Source: Chitinophagaceae bacterium UBA2791 (lineage in GTDB: Bacteria > Bacteroidota > Bacteroidia > Chitinophagales > Chitinophagaceae). From it: a DNA stretch of 6,747 nt. A program made the translations under genes and the position numbers. The notes beneath the pieces are model-generated. The model saw only the letters and a program-made list of their open reading frames with translations. It had not been told where the DNA came from and searched no databases. The stretch's first letter is position 1, and each line of letters starts with the position of its first letter. The stretch spans positions 67,966 to 74,712 of the forward strand of contig DEHV01000050.1 in assembly GCA_002352105.1 (NCBI GenBank). Direction: 5' to 3'. This document shows positions 1-5,859 of this stretch, one piece after another.

Positions 1-432
1 TACATCATACAATGCGAGGAAGTGATAAAGGACGATACCGGTCTGCCCGTGGAGATCAGGTGCCGTTACGTGCCAGGTAGCCTGAGCGGCGCCGATAGCA
101 GCGGCATCAAGCCGAAAGGCACTTTGCATTGGGTAAGCGTAGAGCATGCCATACCCGTTGAGCTAAGGTTGTATGATCGTTTGTTTAATACAGAGGATCC
201 GGCCGCCGAAGAAGGCGATTATAAAACTTATATCAACGCGGATTCCCTGCAGACGGTATCCGGCGCGCACGCGGAGCCTTCATTGCTTCAGACCAAGTTC
301 GACGAGCGCTACCAGTTTATCAGGAAGGGATATTTTTGCCTGGATAAGGACACCAGCGCCAGCAGGATCGTGTTTAACAGGACTGCCACGCTCAGGGATA
401 CCTGGGCAAAGGAGGTGAAGAAGATCAATTGA
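1..432 (+). CDS. glnS: Glutaminyl-tRNA synthetase, C-terminal part (5' end outside window)
   Basis: The reading frame is open from base 1 and ends at TGA 430-432, giving 143 residues, about the last quarter of an enzyme that is about 554 residues in E. coli. GlnRS is a cytoplasmic class I synthetase that attaches glutamine to tRNA-Gln. The part seen is the C-terminal beta-barrel anticodon-binding region. It matches my memory of E. coli GlnRS closely: an opening like YVIQCENVIKD, then HWVS.EHAIPVELRLYDRLF, an AEPSL segment, GYFCLD, and the ending VFNRT..LRDTWAK. The catalytic domain with HIGH and KMSKS motifs lies outside the window. A GTG at 22 is internal, not a start. Having GlnRS implies direct charging of tRNA-Gln rather than sole reliance on the GatCAB transamidation route. 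The gene converges on the mutase gene with 11 bp between stop codons. Confidence 0.95.
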   Translation, partial: YIIQCEEVIKDDTGLPVEIRCRYVPGSLSGADSSGIKPKGTLHWVSVEHAIPVELRLYDRLFNTEDPAAEEGDYKTYINADSLQTVSGAHAEPSLLQTKFDERYQFIRKGYFCLDKDTSASRIVFNRTATLRDTWAKEVKKIN

Positions 433-447
433 TGATACGGGTATCAT
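432..447. terminator. Small inverted repeat spanning both convergent stop codons
   Basis: ATGATAC (432-438) and GTATCAT (441-447) are perfect reverse complements separated by GG. As RNA this would fold as six base pairs with a four-base loop. It includes the last base of the glnS stop codon and the whole mutase stop codon (444-446), so it could act as a short two-way terminator. The stem is AT-rich and followed on the plus strand only by TTTG. Support is therefore weak and chance is possible. Confidence 0.25.
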
Positions 448-2009
448 TTGTATTCGCCGTACACTTCCCGGAGGGTATCGGCAATTTCGCCAAGCGTACA
501 ATAGTTTTCTACTGCGGCGACGACTGCGGGCATAATGTTATCATCTCCTGAAGCCGCGTCGTTCAGCGCTTGCAACAGGTTGTCGATCCTGGCGGGATCC
601 CTTCTTCTTTTTAAGGCATTGAGCTTTTCTGTTTGGGCCTGCCTGATGGTATCGTCGACCCGGAATACGGGAACATGCTCCGGCTGATCGGAAGTAAATT
701 TATTGACGCCGATAATGATCTTTTCGCCGGTTTCGATTTTTTGCTGGTAAGCATAAGCGCTTTTGGCGATCTCTTCCTGGATAAATCCTTGTTCGATAGC
801 GTTAACGCTTCCTCCCATATCCTCTATTTTATCCATCAGCTCGCGGGCCTTTCTCTCCATTTCATCGGTAAGCGTTTCAACATAATAACTGCCAGCCAGC
901 GGGTCTGCCGTATCGGCCACGCCGCTTTCAAAAGCCACGATCTGTTGCGTACGCAAGGCGATTCGGGCGGCTTCTTCGGTAGGCAGGCTCAGCGCCTCGT
1001 CGTAGCCGTTGGTATGGAGCGATTGGGTTCCGCCCAACACCGCCGCCAGCGTTTGTATGGTCACCCTGGATATATTGTTCAGCGGCTGCTGCGCAGTCAA
1101 TGTGCTGCCCCCGGTTTGCGTGTGGAATCGAAGCATCATGGCCTTGGGGTCGGTAGCGCCCATTTCCTTCATCATCCTGGCCCACATCCGCCGGGCGGCC
1201 CTGAATTTAGCCGCTTCTTCGAACAGGTTGTTGTGCGCATTGAAAAAGAAAGACAATCGTTTCCCGAATACATTGATGTCGAGACCCTTCTCTAAGGCTG
1301 CCTTCACATATGCTTTGCCATTGCTGAGCGTAAAAGCGATCTCCTGCGCAGCGCTGCTTCCCGCTTCGCGGATATGGTATCCCGATATGGAGATGGTATT
1401 CCATTTGGGGATCTCCGCGCTGCACCATTCAAATATATCGGTGATGATGCGCATGGACGGTTTGGTAGGATAGATATAGGTTCCGCGGGCGGCATATTCC
1501 TTCAATATATCATTTTGTATGGTGCCGGTAAGCTGGCGGAGATCGGCTCCCTGGCGCTTTGCCACGGCGGCATATAGCGCGAGCAAGATAAACCCTGTGG
1601 CATTGATGGTCATGGAGGTCGAGACCTTATCCAGCTGAATGCCTTCGAAAAGCTGCTGCATGTCTTCTATGCTGTCTATGGCAACGCCTACCTTGCCCAC
1701 TTCTCCCTCGGAAAGCGGGTGGTCGCTGTCGTACCCGATCTGCGTAGGGAGGTCAAATGCTACGCTAAGTCCCATTACCCCCTGCGACAACAAATAGTGG
1801 TAACGCTTATTGCTTTCTTCCGCCGTGCTGAAACCCGCATATTGGCGCATGGTCCACCGTTTGCCCCTGTACATATCGGGTTGAACGCCCCTGGTGAACG
1901 GGTATTCGCCGGGCTTTTCACCGGCGGGCGGATGACCAGGATCGGAAGGAAGGTAAACGCTTTTTATTTCAATTCCTGAGTCGGTATATATGGGTTTATC
2001 GGTTGACAT
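444..2009 (-). CDS. Methylmalonyl-CoA mutase, catalytic (alpha/large) subunit without B12 domain
   Basis: This 521-residue protein is the TIM-barrel catalytic part of an adenosylcobalamin-dependent acyl-CoA mutase, which interconverts (R)-methylmalonyl-CoA and succinyl-CoA in propionyl-CoA metabolism in the cytoplasm. Family motifs in order are YPFTRG (36-41), RQYAGFSTAEESN (55-67), LSVAFDLPTQIGYDSD (81-96), GTIQNDILKEY (162-172), SISGYH (207-212), GGTQSLHTN (326-334) and VGVNKF-like IIGVNKF (432-438). By alignment from memory to Propionibacterium mutase, Y57, R175 and H212 correspond to Tyr89, Arg207 and His244. Tyr89 and Arg207 distinguish methylmalonyl-CoA from isobutyryl-CoA mutases (Phe and Gln there). 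The residue matching Asp117 of hydroxyisobutyryl-CoA mutase is alanine (A84). The C-terminal cobalamin domain and its DxHxxG motif are absent, so this is the split type and needs a separate B12 subunit. It lies 46 bp downstream of the membrane-anchored protein gene, on the same strand, and is probably co-transcribed with it. No strong ribosome binding site precedes the ATG. Confidence 0.9.
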   Translation of the reverse strand: MSTDKPIYTDSGIEIKSVYLPSDPGHPPAGEKPGEYPFTRGVQPDMYRGKRWTMRQYAGFSTAEESNKRYHYLLSQGVMGLSVAFDLPTQIGYDSDHPLSEGEVGKVGVAIDSIEDMQQLFEGIQLDKVSTSMTINATGFILLALYAAVAKRQGADLRQLTGTIQNDILKEYAARGTYIYPTKPSMRIITDIFEWCSAEIPKWNTISISGYHIREAGSSAAQEIAFTLSNGKAYVKAALEKGLDINVFGKRLSFFFNAHNNLFEEAAKFRAARRMWARMMKEMGATDPKAMMLRFHTQTGGSTLTAQQPLNNISRVTIQTLAAVLGGTQSLHTNGYDEALSLPTEEAARIALRTQQIVAFESGVADTADPLAGSYYVETLTDEMERKARELMDKIEDMGGSVNAIEQGFIQEEIAKSAYAYQQKIETGEKIIIGVNKFTSDQPEHVPVFRVDDTIRQAQTEKLNALKRRRDPARIDNLLQALNDAASGDDNIMPAVVAAVENYCTLGEIADTLREVYGEYK

Positions 2010-2055
2010 CTGCCGGATAAATGAATGCTTTAGCGTTTAGACAATAGCGATGCGA

Positions 2056-2607
2056 TTATTTTAAGAGTTTCTTGACCTCATAACTCAATACTTCTGCAAC
2101 AACATTGTGCAGGGAAACTTTTGGGTTTTCCGCAATCATCTCCAGCAGTTTTTTGTTCATCTCTGTGCCGGAAATATCCGGGGGTAAAAAGCTGGCCACC
2201 TGGTTGATGATATGTATGTTCTGTTCTTTCAGGTTCCTTACCGCTTCCCATGCTTCGGGGCTGACGTAGAGTTGTTGAGTAATATTGTGGTCGAATTCCT
2301 GCTTTATCGAATGGGTCAGCATGAGTTGCATATCCCTCCCCGAAATACCCGGTTCGTTTATCCGGCTGATCAGGTTGGGAAGCGCTATTCTCTCGGTCAG
2401 CAGGATCAGCCTTTCGTACGCCTGCAGTTGCAATTGGGCGCCGCTGACAGATTGTTCATTTTTTTTGGAGCTTTCCTGGCTACTGCTCCGGCTGCCGGCC
2501 GCCTGTCTGGCGCGTTTGTTTTCCCTCCAGAATATAAACGCCAGCGTTCCGCCTAAGACCAGGGCGATCAGTATAGCGCCTGTCATTTCCAATGAACTCA
2601 TACTCAT
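2056..2607 (-). CDS. Membrane-anchored hypothetical protein (DUF7935-like)
   Basis: This is a 183-residue protein of unknown function. One hydrophobic segment (about 9-27, TGAILIALVLGGTLAFIFW) is followed by a basic patch (R28, K31, R32, R34), which predicts a single membrane anchor with the rest in the cytoplasm. Residues 35-57 form a Ser/Lys/Gln-rich linker. Residues 58-183 are soluble and probably helical, with LQAYERLILLTERIALPNLISR (60-81) as the most family-like stretch; I associate it with a Bacteroidota family recorded as DUF7935, but this comes from memory. There is no cleavable signal peptide and no catalytic motif that I recognise. The ATG at 2607 was chosen; a second in-frame ATG two codons later is equally possible. 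The gene is the first of a two-gene minus-strand unit with the mutase. A role in that pathway is a guess from position only. Confidence 0.8.
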   Translation of the reverse strand: MSMSSLEMTGAILIALVLGGTLAFIFWRENKRARQAAGSRSSSQESSKKNEQSVSGAQLQLQAYERLILLTERIALPNLISRINEPGISGRDMQLMLTHSIKQEFDHNITQQLYVSPEAWEAVRNLKEQNIHIINQVASFLPPDISGTEMNKKLLEMIAENPKVSLHNVVAEVLSYEVKKLLK

Positions 2608-2626
2608 AGAGATCGTTTTTATGCAG

Positions 2627-2634
2627 CAAAAGTA
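2627..2634 (-). promoter_or_regulatory. Candidate -7 promoter box for the membrane protein-mutase unit
   Basis: Read on the minus strand this is TACTTTTG, a full match to the Bacteroidota -7 consensus TAnnTTTG, ending 19 bp before the ATG at 2607. No TTG-type -33 box is visible at the usual distance, so support is partial. Transcription would start near 2623 and give a leader of roughly 16 nt. Confidence 0.5.
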
Positions 2635-2660
2635 GGGAATACCGGTGAGAAGCGGCGAGG

Positions 2661-2672
2661 GGCGTATACGCC
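2661..2672. repeat. Perfect 12-bp palindrome GGCGTATACGCC in the divergent promoter region
   Basis: The sequence is identical to its own reverse complement over 12 bases. It abuts the -33 box of the iron-sulfur carrier promoter and sits about 27 bp upstream of the opposite -7 box. That is a natural place for a dimeric repressor or activator to act on both transcription units. The symmetry does not extend beyond 12 bp, and no known regulator motif is recognised. Confidence 0.4.
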
Positions 2673-2703
2673 GTTGCAGGCTACTCCTTTTTTCGTATTT
2701 TTG
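2673..2703 (+). promoter_or_regulatory. Bacteroidota-type promoter for the Fe-S carrier gene
   Basis: GTTG (2673-2676) serves as the -33 element and TATTTTTG (2696-2703) matches the -7 consensus TAnnTTTG, with a 19-bp spacer after TTG. Transcription would start around 2707, about 24 nt before the ATG at 2731. This placement rules out the upstream TTG at 2674 as a translation start and supports the 113-residue product. Confidence 0.7.
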
Positions 2704-2730
2704 CCAGCTGTATCAATAAAATTAAAAGCT

Positions 2731-3072
2731 ATGGAAACGATGGCGGTCCCGGTAAACTTTACGCCTGGCGCGTTGAATGAGATCAAGCGGTTAATGAGCG
2801 CGGAAGATTTTGATCAGGGCAAGTTCCTGAGGGTAGGAGTAAAGGGCGGCGGATGTTCAGGGTTGAGCTATGTGCTGGGCTTCGATGAGAAAGAAGAGAA
2901 CGACGAGGTTTACCAGGTCGGGGACACGCATTTTATCATGAATAAATCGCACGGTATTTATCTGATGGGAATGGAGATCGATTATAGCGATGGGCTGAAC
3001 GCGCGCGGGTTTACTTTTTCCAATCCCAATGCCAGTAAATCCTGCGGTTGCGGAACTTCCTTCGCGGTATAA
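2731..3072 (+). CDS. A-type iron-sulfur carrier protein (IscA/ErpA/SufA, HesB family)
   Basis: The 113-residue product has the full HesB-like fold and the three conserved cysteines: C42 in the GGGCSG motif (39-44) and C105/C107 in the terminal SCGCG motif (104-108). These ligate the iron-sulfur cluster or iron in A-type carriers, which take clusters from a scaffold and deliver them to target enzymes in the cytoplasm. Length equals the usual 105-120 residues. The ATG at 2731 was preferred over the upstream TTG at 2674 because the promoter lies between them; an ATG at 2740 is a lesser alternative. There is no scaffold, desulfurase or suf cluster beside it, so I cannot tell whether it acts as IscA, SufA or ErpA. 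The carrier is a single gene with its own promoter. The next gene is 119 bp downstream on the same strand. Confidence 0.93.
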   Translation: METMAVPVNFTPGALNEIKRLMSAEDFDQGKFLRVGVKGGGCSGLSYVLGFDEKEENDEVYQVGDTHFIMNKSHGIYLMGMEIDYSDGLNARGFTFSNPNASKSCGCGTSFAV

Positions 3073-3078
3073 AATATG

Positions 3079-3101
3079 GCGCAGGGCGTTAAGGCCTGCG
3101 C
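3079..3101 (+). terminator. Hairpin just after the Fe-S carrier gene
   Basis: GCGCAGG (3079-3085) pairs perfectly with CCTGCGC (3095-3101) around a nine-base loop, six bases after the TAA stop. The stem is strong, but no T-run follows it (ATGGATCTT). It may be a weak or factor-aided terminator, or an mRNA-end stabiliser. Confidence 0.4.
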
Positions 3102-3135
3102 ATGGATCTTCCTGAATAAAGCTTCTGTTGGCCTG

Positions 3136-3147
3136 TAGGGCGCCCTA
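3136..3147. repeat. Perfect 12-bp palindrome TAGGGCGCCCTA upstream of the epimerase gene
   Basis: Twelve bases equal to their own reverse complement sit 44 bp before the preferred epimerase start, in a gap where no TAnnTTTG box is visible. It could be an operator or a tiny four-base-pair hairpin. It is not the same sequence as the palindrome at 2661-2672, and its function is unknown. Confidence 0.3.
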
Positions 3148-3191
3148 TGGAACCGGCGTTGTTTTCATCCGGAAAAATAAGGATTTATGCT

Positions 3192-4064
3192 ATGACGGGC
3201 GTTATTGAGAACGAGCAGCTAAGGATTCAGGTCAATGCCAAAGGAGCAGAACTGATCAGCGTCTATTCCAGGCCTCATGATCTTGAGTACATGTGGAAGG
3301 GAGATCCCGTGTTCTGGGGTAAGCATGCTCCCGTATTATTCCCCATCATTGGCGCACTGAAAAATAACATCTATTTTTTTAACGGAAAAGAATATACGTT
3401 GAATCGTCACGGGTTTGCCAGGGAGAAAGCGTTTACGCTGGTCGACAAGTCGCCCGAAAGCCTGGCGTTTTCCCTGAGCCATGATGAGCAAACGCAGCTG
3501 CATTATCCTTTTTTATTTGAATTCTTGATCCGCTATCTTATAAAAGGCAACACCCTGGAAACCCATTACCGGGTAACGAATAAGGGAGAGGGCCCCATGT
3601 TTTTTTCATTGGGCGCGCATCCCGCATTTGCTGTTCCCCTGGTTCGGGGAACTGACTACGACGATTATTATCTCCAGTTTGACCAGCCGGAAACGCTCGA
3701 CCGCTGGTCTGTATCAGCAGGAGGGCTGATAGAGAAAGACAGCGTTCCCTTTTTGGTTCAGCAGGATCGTATACCGCTGACAAAGGAGTTGTTCTATAAG
3801 GGCGCCCTGGTATTTAAGCAGCCGGTCTCAAAAGCGCTTGCGATCCGGTCGCACAAAACCGGTCGCGGGCTCAGCATGGACCTGGACGGTTTTCCTTACC
3901 TGGGCATCTGGGCCGCCGAGCATGCCGACTTCGTATGCCTTGAGCCCTGGTGTGGTATTGCCGACAGCGTGGATGCCGACCAGGAGCTGGTTCATAAAGA
4001 GGGTATACTTCGCCTTGAGCAGGGGGGCGTTTTCGAGAGGGTCCTTCGGATCCGTTTGTTTTAA
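3192..4064 (+). CDS. Aldose 1-epimerase (mutarotase) family protein, LacX-type
   Basis: The 290-residue product is a galactose-mutarotase-like beta-sandwich protein, predicted to be cytoplasmic, that would interconvert alpha and beta anomers of a hexose or a related sugar. Key segments are GAELISVYS (18-26), MWKGDPVFWGKHAPVLFP (34-51), NRHGF (71-75), SLGAHPAF (139-146) and CLEPWCGIAD (249-258). H73, H143 and E251 fit the active-site histidines and catalytic glutamate of the family. The LEPW.G ending is characteristic of the LacX-like subgroup, whose true substrate is usually not established. The ATG at 3192 was chosen because an AAGGA ribosome site (3179-3183) lies 8 nt upstream and the family homology begins at once. 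An ATG at 3147 would add 15 residues lacking family character. It may be partly co-transcribed with the Fe-S carrier gene, since no separate promoter is visible. Confidence 0.9.
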   Translation: MTGVIENEQLRIQVNAKGAELISVYSRPHDLEYMWKGDPVFWGKHAPVLFPIIGALKNNIYFFNGKEYTLNRHGFAREKAFTLVDKSPESLAFSLSHDEQTQLHYPFLFEFLIRYLIKGNTLETHYRVTNKGEGPMFFSLGAHPAFAVPLVRGTDYDDYYLQFDQPETLDRWSVSAGGLIEKDSVPFLVQQDRIPLTKELFYKGALVFKQPVSKALAIRSHKTGRGLSMDLDGFPYLGIWAAEHADFVCLEPWCGIADSVDADQELVHKEGILRLEQGGVFERVLRIRLF

Positions 4065-4103
4065 GAGACCTTGGCAAACAGCGAACCTGCGGGCGCTTCG
4101 TTT

Positions 4104-4137
4104 GGCGGCGTCTGGGTTGATCCGGCCGCCTTGTTTT
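4104..4137 (+). terminator. Intrinsic terminator after the epimerase gene
   Basis: GGCGGC (4104-4109) pairs with GCCGCC (4125-4130), six G-C pairs around a 15-base loop, followed directly by TTGTTTT (4131-4137). It lies 40 bp after the epimerase stop and 48 bp before the prfC promoter box, so it separates the two genes transcriptionally. Confidence 0.6.
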
Positions 4138-4184
4138 AAAGGCTTCCCCCAGGCTAATTCCCCCGTCAATTCTCTTACAATGAT

Positions 4185-4192
4185 TACCTTTG
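4185..4192 (+). promoter_or_regulatory. Candidate -7 promoter box of prfC
   Basis: TACCTTTG matches TAnnTTTG exactly and ends 12 bp before the ATG at 4205. No TTG is present at the expected -33 position. If used, the leader would be only about 6-9 nt. The box shows that the TTG at 4190, which would add five residues, lies inside the promoter and is not the start. Confidence 0.5.
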
Positions 4193-4204
4193 CAGCTTCC
4201 ATTT

Positions 4205-5800
4205 ATGAAATACGTCAACGAAATCAACAAGCGCAGGACTTTTGCGATCATTTCCCACCCCGATGCCGGTAAAACTACCTTAACAGAAAAGCTATTATTG
4301 TTTGGCGGCGCCATACAAACAGCGGGAGCAGTGAAGAGCAATAAGATCAAGAAACATGCTACCAGCGATTTTATGGAGATAGAGCGGCAAAGAGGTATTT
4401 CTGTCGCCACCTCGGTAATGAGCTTCGAATACCAGGGTATATTGGTCAACCTGCTGGACACCCCCGGTCACAAGGATTTTGCCGAAGACACTTATCGTAC
4501 GCTGACGGCGGTCGATAGCGTGATCCTGGTGATCGACAGCGTAAATGGGGTAGAACCGCAAACCCGGCGCTTAATGGAAGTATGCCGGATGAGGGATACG
4601 CCGGTAATTGTATTCATCAATAAAATGGACCGCGACGGCAAGAATCGTTTTGACCTGTTGGAAGAGATTGAGAAGGAGCTGAAAATATCCCTGCATCCCA
4701 TGACCTGGCCTATCAATAGCGGGAAAGATTTTAAGGGAGTATACAATCTTCCCGAAAAGAACCTGTTGCTGTTTACCGCCAATACCAAGGCGGAAGAAGA
4801 AGATATGATCCGCATCGGCGATCTCAGCGAGGCGGCGTTGGACGATAAACTGGGCGAGAAGGATGCCGCCATTCTCCGGGAAGATGTGGAATTGATCGAT
4901 GGCGTTTACGGAACGCTGAATGAGCACGAATACCTTGCGGGAAAGATAGCTCCGGTATTTTTCGGGAGCGCGATCAACAACTTTGGGGTGAAAGAGATGT
5001 TAGATAATTTCATTCGGATTGCGCCCACGCCGAGAAGCCGTGAAACGACAACCCGCCTGGTAGACGTATACGAAGACAGGTTCAGCGGGTTCATTTTTAA
5101 GATCCATGCCAACCTCGACCCCCGCCACCGCGACCGGATCGCTTTTTTACGGGTGTGCTCCGGGAAGTTTGAGCGGAACAAATACTTCCGCCATGTGCGG
5201 CTGAACAAGGAGGTTAGGTTCAGTAATCCCTATACTTTCCTGGCGCGCGATAAGGATGTGATAGAGGAAGCTTATCCGGGCGATGTGGTCGGCTTATTCG
5301 ATACCGGTTCTTTCAAGATAGGCGATACGCTCACAGAAGGCGAGAATTTCTATTTTACCGGTATTCCTTCTTTCTCGCCGGAAATATTTAAAGAGGTGGT
5401 CAATAAGGACCCGATGAAGACAAAACAGCTGGAGAAAGGATTGCTGCAACTTACCGATGAAGGCGTGGCCCAGCTGTTCACGCAATATGGAGGGAACAAG
5501 AAAATTATCGGCTGCGTGGGAGAGCTTCAGTTCGAGGTGATCCAATACCGGCTATTACAGGAATATGGAGCCTCTGTACAGTTTAACAGCGTGCCTTTTT
5601 ATAAGGCTTGCTGGATAACCAGCGCCGATCAAAAGAAGCTGGAAGAGTTTACCCGTTTTAAATCGTCTAATATTGCAATGGATAAGGATGGGCATCTGGT
5701 TTATCTTGCGCAGAGCGAATGGTTCCTGAATACCGAGCGGAACAATAACCCGGATATTGAGTTTCATTTCACCAGCGAGATACATAAGGAAACCGTATAG
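4205..5800 (+). CDS. prfC: Peptide chain release factor 3 (RF3)
   Basis: The 531-residue translational GTPase (E. coli RF3 is 529) frees RF1 and RF2 from the ribosome after peptide release. GTPase motifs are complete: P-loop SHPDAGKTT (17-25), switch I with RQRGISVATSV (61-71), DTPGH (85-89) and NKMD (139-142). DFAEDTYRTLTAVDS (91-105) is an RF3-typical stretch that separates it from EF-G. Domain II follows (about 285-385, with DPRHRDRIAFLRVCSGKF at 305-322), then the RF3 C-terminal domain (about 390-525, with GCVGELQFEVI at 436-446). No truncation or lost motif is seen. The start at 4205 aligns with the E. coli protein and follows a candidate promoter. No Shine-Dalgarno sequence precedes it, which is usual in this phylum. 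The gene appears to be transcribed alone and converges on purB, with 59 bp between stop codons. Confidence 0.97.
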   Translation: MKYVNEINKRRTFAIISHPDAGKTTLTEKLLLFGGAIQTAGAVKSNKIKKHATSDFMEIERQRGISVATSVMSFEYQGILVNLLDTPGHKDFAEDTYRTLTAVDSVILVIDSVNGVEPQTRRLMEVCRMRDTPVIVFINKMDRDGKNRFDLLEEIEKELKISLHPMTWPINSGKDFKGVYNLPEKNLLLFTANTKAEEEDMIRIGDLSEAALDDKLGEKDAAILREDVELIDGVYGTLNEHEYLAGKIAPVFFGSAINNFGVKEMLDNFIRIAPTPRSRETTTRLVDVYEDRFSGFIFKIHANLDPRHRDRIAFLRVCSGKFERNKYFRHVRLNKEVRFSNPYTFLARDKDVIEEAYPGDVVGLFDTGSFKIGDTLTEGENFYFTGIPSFSPEIFKEVVNKDPMKTKQLEKGLLQLTDEGVAQLFTQYGGNKKIIGCVGELQFEVIQYRLLQEYGASVQFNSVPFYKACWITSADQKKLEEFTRFKSSNIAMDKDGHLVYLAQSEWFLNTERNNNPDIEFHFTSEIHKETV

Positions 5801-5806
5801 ATTTTT

Positions 5807-5836
5807 CGCCGGGGCATGCGCTTAAAATTCCGGGCG
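5807..5836. terminator. Imperfect hairpin between convergent prfC and purB
   Basis: CGCCGG (5807-5812) pairs with CCGGGCG (5830-5836) with one bulged G (5832), around a 17-base loop, 6 bp after the prfC stop. Neither strand has a T-run after the stem; the minus strand has A residues there instead. It is a possible shared end signal, weakly supported. Confidence 0.3.
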
Positions 5837-5859
5837 TCAAATCTGCTTTCTCTGGCTTG

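Noticed and set aside
633..1473. Long plus-strand open frames (up to 220 codons) opposite the mutase gene
   Set aside because: They lie wholly antisense to a gene with strong family identity, show no recognisable motifs, and overlap each other in different frames; they are shadows of a GC-rich codon pattern.
2020..2031. Short TTTAG direct repeat between the mutase and the membrane-protein gene
   Set aside because: Two five-base copies in an AT-rich gap are expected by chance, and nothing else marks a promoter or operator there.
2674..2730. Upstream TTG start adding 19 residues to the Fe-S carrier
   Set aside because: The TTG is part of the -33 element and the extension covers the -7 box, so it would not be in the transcript; family homology begins after 2731.
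3147..3191. Upstream ATG start adding 15 residues to the epimerase
   Set aside because: It begins on the last base of the palindrome and has no ribosome site, while the ATG at 3192 has AAGGA at good spacing and family-like N-terminal sequence.
4190..4204. Upstream TTG start for RF3
   Set aside because: It falls inside the TACCTTTG promoter box, and the ATG at 4205 gives the normal RF3 length.
3828..4461. Minus-strand open frames of 124 and 196 codons across the epimerase end and prfC start
   Set aside because: They run through two well-identified plus-strand genes and a terminator-promoter gap, with low-complexity basic translations and no family resemblance.
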